This document shows positions 9,498 to 20,152 of a stretch of 64,000 nucleotides of DNA, piece by piece. The position numbers and the translations under genes are program-made. The DNA comes from Bacteroidota bacterium (lineage in GTDB: Bacteria; Bacteroidota; Bacteroidia; B-17B0; Aurantibacillaceae). Numbering within the stretch: the stretch's first letter is position 1; each line of letters opens with the position of its first letter. The stretch spans positions 167,703-231,702 of the forward strand of contig CANFTW010000005.1 in the NCBI GenBank assembly GCA_947450025.1, read 5' to 3'. The notes under the pieces were generated by a model that had not been told where the DNA came from, did no database searches, and worked only from the letters and a program-made list of their open reading frames with translations.

Positions 9498-11186
9498 TTA
9501 AATAGCTAGTTTTTTATAACGAGGACGTTTTGGTTCTACATTACCTAAACGTTTTTTGCGATTTTCTTCATATTCACTATATCCCCCTTCAAACCAGTAA
9601 ACCGAACTATCACCTTCAAAAGCTAAGATATGTGTACATACACGATCTAAAAACCATCTATCGTGACTAATAATTACGGCGCAACCTGCAAAATTCTCCA
9701 AACCTTCTTCTAGTGCACGCAATGTATTAACATCTAAATCATTGGTAGGCTCATCTAATAACAAGACGTTACCTTCATTTTTTAAAGCCATTGCTAAATG
9801 CAAACGATTACGCTCTCCACCCGATAATACAGATACTTTTTTTCCTTGATCGCTTCCGCCAAAATTAAAACGAGAAATGTAAGCCCTAGCATTCATAGGT
9901 TTACCACCTAAAGTAATATTATCTAAACCACCACTTAATACATCGTATACCGTTTTATTAGGATCTAACTCTTTATGATTTTGATCGACGTAAGAAATTT
10001 TCACAGTTGGCCCTACTTTAAATTCACCTGAGTTAGGGCTTTCTTCACCCATAATCATACGGAACAATGTTGTTTTACCAGCACCGTTTGGCCCAATAAT
10101 TCCAACGATTCCAGCAGGTGGTAATTTAAAATTTAAATGTTCATATAATAATCTATCTCCAAATCCTTTTGCAACTTCTGTTGCTTCAATAACTTCGTTA
10201 CCTAAACGCGGACCATTAGGAATGAAGATTTCTAATTTCTCTTCTTTATCCTTAATGTCTTCGTTCATCATTTTATCGTAGTTATTCAAACGGGCTTTTT
10301 GTTTCACTCCACGTCCTTTTACCCCTTGACGAACCCAGTCTAACTCACGCGCCAATGTTTTTTGACGTTTAGATTCCGTTTTCTCTTCTTGTTTTAAACG
10401 ATTACCTTTTTGCTCTAACCAAGATGAATAGTTTCCTTTCCAAGGAATCCCTTCTCCACGATCTAACTCTAAAATCCAACCAGCTACGTTATCTAGGAAA
10501 TAACGATCATGGGTTACCGCAATAACAGTTCCTTTGTATTGTTGTAAATGTTGCTCTAACCAATCAACCGATTCAGCATCTAAGTGGTTGGTAGGCTCAT
10601 CTAATAATAAAATATCTGGTTCTTGTAATAACAAACGGCATAACGCCACACGACGACGCTCACCACCTGATAATATTTTAATTGGCGTATCGCTTTCTGC
10701 ACAGCGTAATGCATCCATGGCGCGCTCTAAACGAGAATCTAAATTCCATAAATCATGTTGATCAATTAAATCTTGTAATTGCGCTTGACGATTAATTAAC
10801 TTATCCATTTTATCTGGATCGTTTAATATTTCTTCGTCCATGAATTTATTGTTTACCTCTTCAAATTCATTTAAAATATCTACATGTTTTTGGGCACCTT
10901 CACGAACCACTTCAATAACAGTTTTATTTTCATCTAAGTTTGGTTCTTGTTCTAATAAGCCAATGCTATATCCTGGTGATTGGTGAATTTCTCCCAAGTA
11001 ATCTTTATCAATACCCGCCATAATACGTAATAATGATGATTTACCAGAACCATTTAAACCTAAAACACCAATTTTAGCTCCATAATAAAAAGAGATATAG
11101 ATGTCTTTTAATACTTGTTTTTGCGGTGGATGTATCTTTGATACATTTACCATACTGTAAATAATTTGTCTTCCTACTTCTGACAT
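9498..11186 (-). CDS. ettA: ABC-F translational throttle protein EttA
   Basis: Soluble ABC-F ATPase that binds the ribosomal E site and gates entry into elongation according to energy state. There are two ABC cassettes without membrane domains: Walker A GLNGSGKSSLL and GPNGAGKTTLF, signatures LSGGERRRVALCRLL and LSGGERNRLHLAMAL, and Walker B LLLDEPTNHLD and LLLDEPTNDLD. The linker between them carries the basic P-site interaction region. The 562 residues and the C-terminal end RPRYKKL match EttA rather than Uup. Convergent with rnc. Confidence 0.93.
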   Translation of the reverse strand: MSEVGRQIIYSMVNVSKIHPPQKQVLKDIYISFYYGAKIGVLGLNGSGKSSLLRIMAGIDKDYLGEIHQSPGYSIGLLEQEPNLDENKTVIEVVREGAQKHVDILNEFEEVNNKFMDEEILNDPDKMDKLINRQAQLQDLIDQHDLWNLDSRLERAMDALRCAESDTPIKILSGGERRRVALCRLLLQEPDILLLDEPTNHLDAESVDWLEQHLQQYKGTVIAVTHDRYFLDNVAGWILELDRGEGIPWKGNYSSWLEQKGNRLKQEEKTESKRQKTLARELDWVRQGVKGRGVKQKARLNNYDKMMNEDIKDKEEKLEIFIPNGPRLGNEVIEATEVAKGFGDRLLYEHLNFKLPPAGIVGIIGPNGAGKTTLFRMIMGEESPNSGEFKVGPTVKISYVDQNHKELDPNKTVYDVLSGGLDNITLGGKPMNARAYISRFNFGGSDQGKKVSVLSGGERNRLHLAMALKNEGNVLLLDEPTNDLDVNTLRALEEGLENFAGCAVIISHDRWFLDRVCTHILAFEGDSSVYWFEGGYSEYEENRKKRLGNVEPKRPRYKKLAI

Positions 11187-11324
11187 AATAAAAAATTTGA
11201 GGTTATAAAGTTAGTAGAAAAACCCAATCAATTAAGGGAAAAAACAAAAAAGGCATAAAATATTACAGCTTTTGCATAAGCGGTTTTCCACTTTTATGAA
11301 ATATGACTGCTGAAAATTGAAGTA

Positions 11325-11975
11325 TTAATTCTTCGGAAAATAAACCGAATGCTTTTCATTATACATTCTTATATATTTTGTAGCAGATTCTTTACGCTTC
11401 TTTTTATTAAGAGACATGAATTCTTTATAAACTATATCATCCCGTTTTAAAAATTCTTCTAAATTTTCTAAATTGAACTCCACAATTTCTCCTGTATAAA
11501 AATCAAATAAAAACTGTCTAATTTCTCTCGTTTTGCGAGAGGTACTATTTATTGGAGTATTCATAAATGGGTCATATCCAGGAGAATAACTATATACTTC
11601 TACGGTTCCAATAAAATTACTAATGGCTCCAAAAACAGGAATTCGATAAAAATTTTTATCCTGATTAATGAAAATTATATTGTTTTGGCAATAACCCCAA
11701 ACTTGTTCGGATTTTACTTTTGCAACAGATCCATCTCTTTCTGTATACTCTATAACATCTTCTTCAATCAATTTCGAATAAAAATCAAGTTGATCTTTAT
11801 TAATCGAAGTAATTATCTTTTCCTTTGGAATTGGCCAATTATATCTAAAATCTTGATACGATAAATAAAGTCCTTCGTAAAGCCTAAAATCTCTTGTATA
11901 AGCTACTGAATCTTGAGATTGACAACTCCCAATTCCTATAAAACTTATTATAAATAACATCAAGTGATACCGCAT
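11325..11975 (-). CDS. Putative lipoprotein, function unknown
   Basis: 216 residues with an N-terminal hydrophobic stretch ending in IGSC, a lipobox that places Cys18 at the mature N-terminus. The rest is rich in aromatic residues and beta strand-like (LYEGLYLSYQDFRYNWP), with a charged C-terminal helix. I do not recognise a family; similar 'input' lipoproteins are common in Bacteroidota. It is divergent from the subtilase with a 50-base gap. Confidence 0.65.
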   Translation of the reverse strand: MRYHLMLFIISFIGIGSCQSQDSVAYTRDFRLYEGLYLSYQDFRYNWPIPKEKIITSINKDQLDFYSKLIEEDVIEYTERDGSVAKVKSEQVWGYCQNNIIFINQDKNFYRIPVFGAISNFIGTVEVYSYSPGYDPFMNTPINSTSRKTREIRQFLFDFYTGEIVEFNLENLEEFLKRDDIVYKEFMSLNKKKRKESATKYIRMYNEKHSVYFPKN

Positions 11976-12025
11976 GATGTAAATATCTAAATTATTTGTA
12001 ATTTAATGCTATAATTTTTAATGAT

Positions 12026-14134
12026 ATGAAATTGTATTTTGCATTTTTTAGTACACTATTTTTTTTTCAATTACAGGCTCAGTCTGTTTTTAATGTTGAA
12101 CTTATTAAAAAAATAGAATATAGTTTGCCTTCTGAAAAAATTAATGTATTGGTGCTAACAAAACCAACATCTAAAATCAATTTTTCAGACTTTAATGCTG
12201 TAAATGTAAATTACCAAGCAGGTAACATCTATTCAATTACTTCCAATCTTTCAACGATTCAGAAAATAGGAAAATTAAAAGAGGTGATTAGAATAGAATA
12301 TTCGCAAAAACATCTTCAATTAATGAGTGACACTTGTATGGTTCGTAATAGGATTAAAGAGATTAAATTAGGCATGTCTCCGCTTTTTCAGGCTTATGAT
12401 GGTTCTGGAGTTATTATTGGGATTATAGATACAGGAACAGATTTTAATCACCCTGATTTCAAAGACATCAATGGTCATTCTAGAATAAAATATCTTTGGG
12501 ATATGACAAAACCTAACTCTGTTAGCACTCCTACTGCTTTTGGATATGGACAAGAATGGACCAATGCAGATATAGATATGGGACTTTGTACACATACTGA
12601 TTTAGTTCATTACGGTCATGGCACAAACAGTTCAGGGATAGCCGCAGGAAATGGATACTCAATTAATAAGTATGAAGGAATAGCTCCTAAAGCTGATTTG
12701 ATAGTTGTGGCAATCGATTTTAACCGACCTGGATTTACTATTGCTGATGCCCTTCAATATATTATTAATAAATCGCTTACTCTTAATAAACCTTTAGTTG
12801 TAAACGCCAGTTTAGGTGATTATTATGGCAGCCATGATGGAACAGATTTAGAAACTCAAATGATTAACAATTTAATTTCCGGGATTCCTGGAAGAGCACT
12901 TATCGCTTCTGCTGGAAATGGAGGTAACATAAATTTCCATGTAGGTTATAATATCGTACCATCTGATACAGGTTATACATGGATTAGCAATAGCACTCAT
13001 ACTATTGAAGTGTCTGAATATGCAGATACTTTGCAGATAAAAAATGTCAAATATAGTATTAGTGTTACTAACACTGGACTAACTGATTTGGGTAATACAT
13101 CTTATCATTTCTACAATTATGCATTAGGCACTTTAAAAAGAGATACTATCTATAACAATAACCATCGAATAGGGATTATAGAAAGTATTGCTAGTATTAA
13201 TCCATTTGGAGTTTACGAATTAAACCTAACAATTAAGGCAGATAGTGCTGGATATTTATGGGGAATAAAACATGCGGGTAATGGTAGAATTGATTCATGG
13301 AATTTTGACTACATCGATGGAAATTTGCCAACTATGTTAAACTATCCAAATATTATTCATTACAAAATACCTGATAATCATCAGACAATTGTCAGTAATT
13401 TTCAATGCAGTAATGAAGTGATTACTGTAGGAAACTATGTTAATAGAAATCAATATTTTGATGTCAATAATACTTTACAAACTACTACTGAAGTTCCGGG
13501 ACAATTGCATGCGACAAGTAGTTTAGGTCCAACAAGAGATAATAGAATAAAGCCAGATATTACAGCTACTGGAGGAACAATATTAGCTAGTTCACCGCTA
13601 GCTCATATTTTAAATTTAAAGATAAATGCCCCCTATTTAGTTGCACAAGGAGGTTTTCATGTCACAGCAGGAGGAACTTCTGCATCCAGCCCAGTTGTTG
13701 CTGGATTAGCAGCTTTATATTTTCAAAGGCATCCAAATGCAACTAACCAAGACCTAAAACAAGCGATTCTTAACTGTGCCTATACGGATGCTTTCACAGG
13801 AAGTTCATTACCTAACAATCAATGGGGATATGGAAAACTGGATGGTTTTGCGACCATGTGGTGTGGTGAAAATTTAACCAATATCAAAACTTATTCTGAT
13901 AAAGGACAAATACAAGTCTATCCAAATCCATTTACCAACGAAACCAACATTCAGTTTATGGATAACACTAAAAAAATCATCAAATTATATAATACGGCAG
14001 GTGAATTAGTTTTTAATGATGAGTGCAATAGCAGCTCCTATGTCTTGAAAAAAGATCATTTATCAGCTGGATTATACTTGTTATGGAGTGAAGAGAAAAA
14101 TATAACTTATAAAATTAAAATCGTTATTTTGTAG
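12026..14134 (+). CDS. Secreted subtilisin-like serine protease with T9SS sorting domain
   Basis: Peptidase family S8. After a signal peptide (cleaved near LQAQS) comes a short inhibitor-like region, then the catalytic triad: Asp135 (IIDTGTDFNHPDF), His198 (HYGHGTNSSGIAAG) and Ser552 (GGTSASSPVVAGLAALY). The large gap between His and Ser holds an insert of beta-rich sequence. The last 80 or so residues (IQVYPNPFTNETNI to the C-terminus) form a type A T9SS sorting domain, so the enzyme is expected to cross the outer membrane by T9SS. A PorG-like barrel gene follows 54 bases later. Substrate unknown. Confidence 0.93.
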   Translation: MKLYFAFFSTLFFFQLQAQSVFNVELIKKIEYSLPSEKINVLVLTKPTSKINFSDFNAVNVNYQAGNIYSITSNLSTIQKIGKLKEVIRIEYSQKHLQLMSDTCMVRNRIKEIKLGMSPLFQAYDGSGVIIGIIDTGTDFNHPDFKDINGHSRIKYLWDMTKPNSVSTPTAFGYGQEWTNADIDMGLCTHTDLVHYGHGTNSSGIAAGNGYSINKYEGIAPKADLIVVAIDFNRPGFTIADALQYIINKSLTLNKPLVVNASLGDYYGSHDGTDLETQMINNLISGIPGRALIASAGNGGNINFHVGYNIVPSDTGYTWISNSTHTIEVSEYADTLQIKNVKYSISVTNTGLTDLGNTSYHFYNYALGTLKRDTIYNNNHRIGIIESIASINPFGVYELNLTIKADSAGYLWGIKHAGNGRIDSWNFDYIDGNLPTMLNYPNIIHYKIPDNHQTIVSNFQCSNEVITVGNYVNRNQYFDVNNTLQTTTEVPGQLHATSSLGPTRDNRIKPDITATGGTILASSPLAHILNLKINAPYLVAQGGFHVTAGGTSASSPVVAGLAALYFQRHPNATNQDLKQAILNCAYTDAFTGSSLPNNQWGYGKLDGFATMWCGENLTNIKTYSDKGQIQVYPNPFTNETNIQFMDNTKKIIKLYNTAGELVFNDECNSSSYVLKKDHLSAGLYLLWSEEKNITYKIKIVIL

Positions 14135-14188
14135 CAGAAATTTAATTATCAAATACTATTTTTAAAGTAATAACGTTATAAGCATTAA

Positions 14189-15007
14189 ATGAAATTTATT
14201 TTTTACATATTTATCACTTTACTAATCTTTACTCATTCTGTTCATTCGCAAACCAAGAGAAGAAACTTTAAACAACATGAAGTAGGCATTTTGATTGGTG
14301 GGTCATATTACATCGGTGATTTAAATCCACGCAAACAGTTTTTTTTAACACAACCTGCCATTGGTGCATTTTATAGATATACTCCAAACTACAGATATGC
14401 TTTTAGAGCTGGGTTTAATTTTGGAACTATTATGGGAGATGATTCCCAAACTGAGGATGCTGATCAATTGCAGCGCAATTTGAATTTTAAATCACAAATC
14501 ATTGAAGCTCATTTTTTAACTGAATTTAATTTTTTAGAATATCGGATTAGTAATGATAAATATAAATTCACCACTTTTTTATTTTTAGGATTAGATGTAT
14601 TTAAATTTAAACCATTAGCGAATGTTGGCAGTTATTGGGTTCCACTGCAACCTCTTCATACAGAAGGACAGAGTAAAGGTTATAAATTAATACAAGTTGC
14701 CATTCCTTTTGGAATTGGAGCGAAAATAAATGTTTCGAAAAAAGTAGGAATTGGAATTGAATGGGGACCTCGTAAAACCTTCACGGATTATTTAGATGAT
14801 GTAAGCGGCACCTATCCAGATGCCAGTATTATTCCATTTACTAAAAATCACGCCGCTGAGTTATCAGATCGATCAAAAAATGCTGGCAATAATGTAAATA
14901 AACAACGAGGGAATCCAAGAACTAAAGATTGGTACTTCTTTTTTGGAGTTACCTTAAATATCAAATTAAATATGAAGGCCCCTCCTTGTCACGCCTATAA
15001 TCACTAA
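14189..15007 (+). CDS. PorG-like outer membrane beta-barrel protein (DUF6089 family)
   Basis: 272 residues with a signal peptide ending near VHSQT. The N-terminal phrase EVGILIGGSYYIGDLNP and the pattern of alternating aromatic strands resemble DUF6089/PorG, the T9SS component that links the PorK-PorN ring to the outer membrane. In many Bacteroidota this gene stands just before uppS-bamA; here it is about 12 kb away, behind a T9SS-exported subtilase and convergent with a gamma-carbonic anhydrase gene (4-base overlap). It may be PorG itself or a paralogue. Confidence 0.65.
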   Translation: MKFIFYIFITLLIFTHSVHSQTKRRNFKQHEVGILIGGSYYIGDLNPRKQFFLTQPAIGAFYRYTPNYRYAFRAGFNFGTIMGDDSQTEDADQLQRNLNFKSQIIEAHFLTEFNFLEYRISNDKYKFTTFLFLGLDVFKFKPLANVGSYWVPLQPLHTEGQSKGYKLIQVAIPFGIGAKINVSKKVGIGIEWGPRKTFTDYLDDVSGTYPDASIIPFTKNHAAELSDRSKNAGNNVNKQRGNPRTKDWYFFFGVTLNIKLNMKAPPCHAYNH

Positions 15008-15618
15008 TTTTTATTCTTTTTTACTTTTACCTCGTTCCATGTTTTATATTCATTTTGTTGCTCTGGTCTAAAAGCTGGCATTCTTCTTAAAGGTTCACAA
15101 GGTTTTAATGAAGCATAACAATCTGCTGGTAACTGCTGGTATAAAGTTGTTCCTTTTGTTTTCCAAGAAATCATTTCATCACTCACGTCTTTAACTATCT
15201 TAGCTGGATTTCCAACCACAACTTTTCTATCTTCTATAATAGTATCAGCAGGGACAAAACATAACGCCCCAATAATACAATTATCGCCAATGACACAATT
15301 ATCCATAACGACGGCATTCATTCCCACTAATACATTTTTACCAATAGTTCCTCCATGAATAATGGCGCCATGCCCAATATGTGCCGCTTCTTTTAATAAT
15401 ACCGTTGTTCCTGGAAACATATGAATGGTACAATTCTCTTGCACATTACAACCATCTTCAATAATAATTTGCCCCCAATCGCCACGAATAGCGGCACCCG
15501 GACCAACGTATACATTTTTACCTATAATTACATTACCAGTAACAGTGGCGTTTGGATGAATAAAAGATGATTTATCTATAACTGGTTTATAACCGTTGAA
15601 TTCGAAAATGTTTGCCAT
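15004..15618 (-). CDS. Gamma-carbonic anhydrase-like hexapeptide-repeat protein
   Basis: Left-handed beta-helix protein of the YrdA/PaaY/gamma-carbonic anhydrase group. Hexapeptide repeats run from about residue 17 to 150 (GNVIIGKNVYVGPGAAIRGD, IGDNCIIGA). The three zinc-ligand His residues of the family appear to be present: His66 (NCTIHMF), His83 and His88 (HIGHGAIIHGG). A C-terminal alpha-helical tail follows. Actual carbonic anhydrase activity cannot be judged. Its 3' end overlaps the PorG-like gene from the other strand by 4 bases. Confidence 0.85.
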   Translation of the reverse strand: MANIFEFNGYKPVIDKSSFIHPNATVTGNVIIGKNVYVGPGAAIRGDWGQIIIEDGCNVQENCTIHMFPGTTVLLKEAAHIGHGAIIHGGTIGKNVLVGMNAVVMDNCVIGDNCIIGALCFVPADTIIEDRKVVVGNPAKIVKDVSDEMISWKTKGTTLYQQLPADCYASLKPCEPLRRMPAFRPEQQNEYKTWNEVKVKKNKN

Positions 15619-15681
15619 TGTGTTTGTTGTTTATTGAACGCTGATGACGCAGATTGTTTATGATTTAATAAGATTTTAAAT

Positions 15682-15900
15682 TTATTTTATTTCGCAATAG
15701 CCTCCGTTTACATAATCACTTGAATTTTCATAATCATTCTTACATTTAGTTAGTGCTGCATCTTTTTTTCTTTCTTTGTATGAATCAGAAAATTGCTCAA
15801 CGATGTAGCCTCTTCTGTCTGAATAGCATTTACAGATATACTCTTTTTTACAAGAGACGCATAAGCTGATGAAATAAAAAATAAAAAATAAATTTTTCAT
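15682..15900 (-). CDS. Small cysteine-containing lipoprotein, function unknown
   Basis: 72 residues with a hydrophobic N-terminus and a lipobox-like CVSC, so probably a tiny lipoprotein. The mature part keeps four more Cys residues (YICKCYSD, TKCKND, GGYCEIK), enough for two disulfide bonds. It lies between prfC and the gamma-carbonic anhydrase-like gene. No family recognised. Confidence 0.55.
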   Translation of the reverse strand: MKNLFFIFYFISLCVSCKKEYICKCYSDRRGYIVEQFSDSYKERKKDAALTKCKNDYENSSDYVNGGYCEIK

Positions 15901-15916
15901 AGTATAAATTTACAAA

Positions 15917-17500
15917 TTAAAACTCACTCTTTAAATGAAATTTAATTTCCGGAAATTTAGTTTGTGCCATCTCAAGTAGCCAAGCAGATTCAGCTAAAAA
16001 CACTAAACGATTTTCTTTATCATAGGCAATATGATTAGACTTATCAATTAAAAATTCATCTAATTTTTTCTTATCACTACATTCGATCCAAAGTGCCTTA
16101 TATAAATTCACGGAATCATATCCACAAGAGGCATTGTACTCTGCCTTTAATCGATGCTGTATAACCTCAAATTGTAAAGCCCCAACAGTACCAACCACTT
16201 TTCGACCATCTGCTTTTTTAGTAAATAACTGAGCAACACCTTCGTCGGTTAGTTGTTCTAAGCCTTTTTGTAATTGCTTCGTTTTCATTGGATCCAAGTT
16301 GGTAACATATTTAAACAACTCTGGAGAGAAACTTGGGATGCCTTTGAAATTAAACTTAGCGCCTTCGGTTAAGGTATCTCCAATTTTAAAATTACCTGCA
16401 TCATACAAACCAATGACATCACCTGGAAATGATTCATCAATGACCGATTTTTGTTGAGCCATAAATGCTGTTGGATTGCTAAAGCGCATGTCTTTTCCTT
16501 CACGCACATTGTAATAATATTTATTACGTTCGAACTTACCGGATACAATTCGTAAAAATGCAATTCTATCTCTGTGTTTAGGATCTAGGTTAGCATGAAT
16601 CTTAAATACAAAACCACTAAATTTTTGTGTTTCTGGTTCAATATGACCTGCAGCATCTGTATCTCTACCTTGAGGTGTCGGTGCAATTTCAACAAAACAA
16701 TCCAACAATTCTTTGATTCCAAAATTATTAACTGCACTTCCAAAAAACACAGGACTGACATTAGCTTTTAGGTATTCTTGTTTGTCAAAATCATCATATA
16801 CCCCATCAATTAATGTAATATCATCGCGTAATTGATTGGCAAAATCTTCACTAATATATTTTTCAATTTCAGAATCATTGACATTATCTAACACTACGCT
16901 TTCTTCAACCGTCGTCTTGCTATCGCCTTGAAATAATGACAATTTTTTTTCATATAAATTATAGACTCCTTTAAAGGACTTGCCAATACCTATTGGCCAA
17001 GTTAAAGGGCGTACTCTAATTTTTAATTCTTTTTCAATCTCATCTAATAAATCAAATGCATTTTGCCCTTCACGATCCATTTTATTAACAAACACAATAA
17101 CGGGTGTGTTACGCATACGACATACTTCTAATAACTTACGAGTTTGAGGCTCTACTCCTTTTACACAGTCAATGACCATAATAACGCTGTCAACTGCAGA
17201 CAAGGTGCGATAAGTGTCTTCCGCAAAATCTTCGTGACCAGGAGTATCTAAAATATTAACCTTAAAATCGCGGTAATCAAACGCCATCACGGAAGTAGAA
17301 ACAGAGATACCACGTTGTTTCTCAATTTCCATGAAATCGGAAGTCGTTGATTTTTTAATTTTATTTGACTTTACGGCACCCGCAGACTGGATAGCTCCTC
17401 CAAATAGTAATAATTTTTCTGTTAGAGTTGTTTTACCAGCATCAGGGTGAGCAATAATGGCAAACGTTTTTCTTTTATGTAATTCTTCTGTAAAACTCAT
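15917..17500 (-). CDS. prfC: Peptide chain release factor 3
   Basis: GTPase that recycles release factors 1 and 2 from the ribosome after peptide release. The G domain has [15 protein letters not shown] (G1), the [12 protein letters not shown] switch, [12 protein letters not shown] (G3) and NKMDREG (G4). Domains II and III follow, including the [12 protein letters not shown] block typical of RF3. 527 residues, full length. It lies 16 bases ahead of the small lipoprotein gene. Confidence 0.95.
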   Translation of the reverse strand: MSFTEELHKRKTFAIIAHPDAGKTTLTEKLLLFGGAIQSAGAVKSNKIKKSTTSDFMEIEKQRGISVSTSVMAFDYRDFKVNILDTPGHEDFAEDTYRTLSAVDSVIMVIDCVKGVEPQTRKLLEVCRMRNTPVIVFVNKMDREGQNAFDLLDEIEKELKIRVRPLTWPIGIGKSFKGVYNLYEKKLSLFQGDSKTTVEESVVLDNVNDSEIEKYISEDFANQLRDDITLIDGVYDDFDKQEYLKANVSPVFFGSAVNNFGIKELLDCFVEIAPTPQGRDTDAAGHIEPETQKFSGFVFKIHANLDPKHRDRIAFLRIVSGKFERNKYYYNVREGKDMRFSNPTAFMAQQKSVIDESFPGDVIGLYDAGNFKIGDTLTEGAKFNFKGIPSFSPELFKYVTNLDPMKTKQLQKGLEQLTDEGVAQLFTKKADGRKVVGTVGALQFEVIQHRLKAEYNASCGYDSVNLYKALWIECSDKKKLDEFLIDKSNHIAYDKENRLVFLAESAWLLEMAQTKFPEIKFHLKSEF

Positions 17501-17559
17501 GTATTTAAAATAAGGGTATAAAGATAGCTTTTTTTTAAGAGACAGGAATCTCTTGATTT

Positions 17560-20109
17560 TTAGAAAGGATAACCAATACCAAAACTTAGTACAGGATATT
17601 TTAGTGGCTGTTTATCAAATGTCCATCGATTATTTTCAGCATACTCAGGATCTCTTAACTTAACTGCTGCATCTAGTCTTAAGATAAAAAAGCTAAAATC
17701 ATAACGTAAACCGAAACCGGATCCGATAGCAATTTCCTTATAGAATTTATCTGTTTTAAATTGTCCTTTAGGCTTGCTTGGGTCATTGTAGGATAACCAA
17801 ATATTTCCAGCATCTAAAAACCAAGCGCCAAAAAAAGACTTAAAAATATGAAAACGATATTCTAGGTTACTTTCTATTTGTACGTTACCAATTTTATCAT
17901 ATCTAGCAGTAGATGTTCCCGGATCATATCCTCCAGGCCCTAAAGTTCTTGCCCTCCATGCTCTTATACCATTTGGTCCTCCACTAAAAAAACTTTGTTC
18001 GTATGGTAACACCGAAAGATTTGATAATGGTTTACCAAATCCACCAGCAATTCGGTATACTAATTTACTTAATTTACGAATCTTAAAATAAACACGATAA
18101 TCTACATCAATTTTTACAAATTGTGAAAAAGGTACCCCCTGAATAATGTAACGGCCAAGCGAGTCCTTTTGTTCATTAGAAGCATTTAAAATACTTCGCA
18201 ATAAATTACCTGATGAACTTAATTTCACTTTTAAGTACATTAAATTTCGTTTATTTTTTAAGGACTGATTACTATACGTGGCTGATACTTTAGATAATGT
18301 GGTGATGTGATTTTGAAATGAATTTAATAAAAACAAATTATTTAAGGATTCTAATTCTGATTTGTAGGAAGGGGATAATTTAGCTTTGACAACATAGGCC
18401 TCTAATGGTATTATCTCATACATTAATAAACTCTTACTATTTGTAAACTTAAAACCATAAGAGATATTAGCGATTGTTCGATTAAAATTCTGACTAGACT
18501 GATAGTTTAATGATAAATTTAAAATAGTTTTAGGTTGAAAAAAATAGCGTTTTTCAGCCTGATCTTTTTTGTAATAAAACAAAGTAAATGGAAAAAGCGG
18601 TTTAGGAAAATAGATATTCAATTCTGGTCCAAATTGAAATGTGTTAAATAATCGTTGAATATCACTTACCTGATCAACATTTTGAGGTGTTTCCAAGGTA
18701 GTGTTTAAAGCCTTTTGAGAGGTTAATGATCCTTTTAATTTTAATTCAACTAGTTCAGCACCTTTAAATGCATTTTTATTCTGAAACACAATGCTACCTG
18801 CAACACCGTAATTATCAGATGTTTTTGTTCCTTCTGCTTCAATGGTAATTGATTGTTTAATAACTGGTTGACATACTATATAACAATCTAGTTTATCAAG
18901 ATCATTTGGGTTTTTTAAATATTGTATGTATACCGATTTAAAAACCCTTAAGGCACTTAAGCCTTTATAGGTATCTTCAGAAAAATCTTGCTGGTAAAGT
19001 TGTCCTGGTAAAATAGAAATATTCCTTGTCAAATCTTTCCTTCTAAACTTTAAAGGATTATTATGCAGAATCTTTAAACCATTATACTCTATCGTATCTT
19101 TCATATAAACAGACTCCGATTTTCCTTTAAAATCGGGAATGTTTTCAGGAATAACATAAACATTTTCAATAGAAAAACGCGGGTGATTAATAAAAACTAA
19201 AGAGTCATTTGTTTCACTAAATGGTCTTGAAAACATTTTGACGCCTATTGTAAGATTAACGTTTCGTCCTATTAAATTAGTGTCAGCTAAATAATACACG
19301 TATTCAGGAGCAAAATAATAGTAACCATTGTTTAATAAACTTTCGGTGATACGTCCTCTCTCTTTTTGAAAAATCTCTTCATCATAAATCATGTGTCTTT
19401 TAATTAAAGAAGTGGCGGTGTCATTATATATAAAATATTCAATTAAAGGATCTTCAATTTTATAATTAATATTTTGTATGGCATAAGGTTTAGTATTTGA
19501 AATAAAATAAAAAATCTTTGCTCTTTTGTTCTTAAAATCTAATGACAAACTATCGGTTACTTTAGCATCAAAATAACCTTTAGAAAAAACAAATTTTTGT
19601 AATTGATTTTTAGTGATTTTCGTTAAAAACGTATCTAGCAAAACAGGCGGTTCACCTGCCTCCATGATACTTTCGCGAAAAGTTGGTTTTTCTTTATTTT
19701 TTAAATTTGGTTGCTTTTTAGGCTTACCTTTAGCTAATCGTTTCGTGTTGCGCTCAGCATTTTTTCTTATTCGTTTTGTATTTATTCTATCGTATCTTAA
19801 ATCTCTTTTAGCTTTTTTTTCAAGCATTTTTTGTTGATCAACTTGATTATAAAGCCATAAATTGAATCGTACTAATTTTAAAATTTTCCTATTGGGTTTT
19901 TGTCTAATAAAAGCTTCTAATTCTGCATGATCAATGAGTGTTCCGTTATGCTTAATAGTGTTTTTACTAAGCAATAATTCATTTTCTTTCAAATGTTTGT
20001 TAACGTTACAAGAAACTAAAAAAATAGAAAACACCAACACCCCCATAAAAACGCTTGTTATTTTACGGGTATGCTTTAAAATACTTTTAATATCGTTAAG
20101 ATAGGTCAA
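17560..20109 (-). CDS. tamL: TamL: lipoprotein TamA/Omp85-family outer membrane protein
   Basis: 849 residues. A signal peptide ends in the lipobox LVSC followed by [13 protein letters not shown], the usual beginning of the Bacteroidota lipid-anchored TamA. POTRA-like segments follow, with a basic insert (about residues 95-145), then a 16-strand Omp85 barrel containing the [20 protein letters not shown] motif, equivalent to the G/RG-F lock loop, and ending in an aromatic residue (GIGYPF). With TamB it inserts autotransporter-like or other outer membrane proteins. tamB is not in the window. Divergent from a TrmH-type gene, a frequently seen pairing. A TTG or the ATG at 20108 region are alternative starts; the lipobox decides little. 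Confidence 0.88.
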   Translation of the reverse strand: MTYLNDIKSILKHTRKITSVFMGVLVFSIFLVSCNVNKHLKENELLLSKNTIKHNGTLIDHAELEAFIRQKPNRKILKLVRFNLWLYNQVDQQKMLEKKAKRDLRYDRINTKRIRKNAERNTKRLAKGKPKKQPNLKNKEKPTFRESIMEAGEPPVLLDTFLTKITKNQLQKFVFSKGYFDAKVTDSLSLDFKNKRAKIFYFISNTKPYAIQNINYKIEDPLIEYFIYNDTATSLIKRHMIYDEEIFQKERGRITESLLNNGYYYFAPEYVYYLADTNLIGRNVNLTIGVKMFSRPFSETNDSLVFINHPRFSIENVYVIPENIPDFKGKSESVYMKDTIEYNGLKILHNNPLKFRRKDLTRNISILPGQLYQQDFSEDTYKGLSALRVFKSVYIQYLKNPNDLDKLDCYIVCQPVIKQSITIEAEGTKTSDNYGVAGSIVFQNKNAFKGAELVELKLKGSLTSQKALNTTLETPQNVDQVSDIQRLFNTFQFGPELNIYFPKPLFPFTLFYYKKDQAEKRYFFQPKTILNLSLNYQSSQNFNRTIANISYGFKFTNSKSLLMYEIIPLEAYVVKAKLSPSYKSELESLNNLFLLNSFQNHITTLSKVSATYSNQSLKNKRNLMYLKVKLSSSGNLLRSILNASNEQKDSLGRYIIQGVPFSQFVKIDVDYRVYFKIRKLSKLVYRIAGGFGKPLSNLSVLPYEQSFFSGGPNGIRAWRARTLGPGGYDPGTSTARYDKIGNVQIESNLEYRFHIFKSFFGAWFLDAGNIWLSYNDPSKPKGQFKTDKFYKEIAIGSGFGLRYDFSFFILRLDAAVKLRDPEYAENNRWTFDKQPLKYPVLSFGIGYPF

Positions 20110-20152
20110 ATGGTTTACTTACATTTATAGACTACTAATTTAAGTTTAAAAT

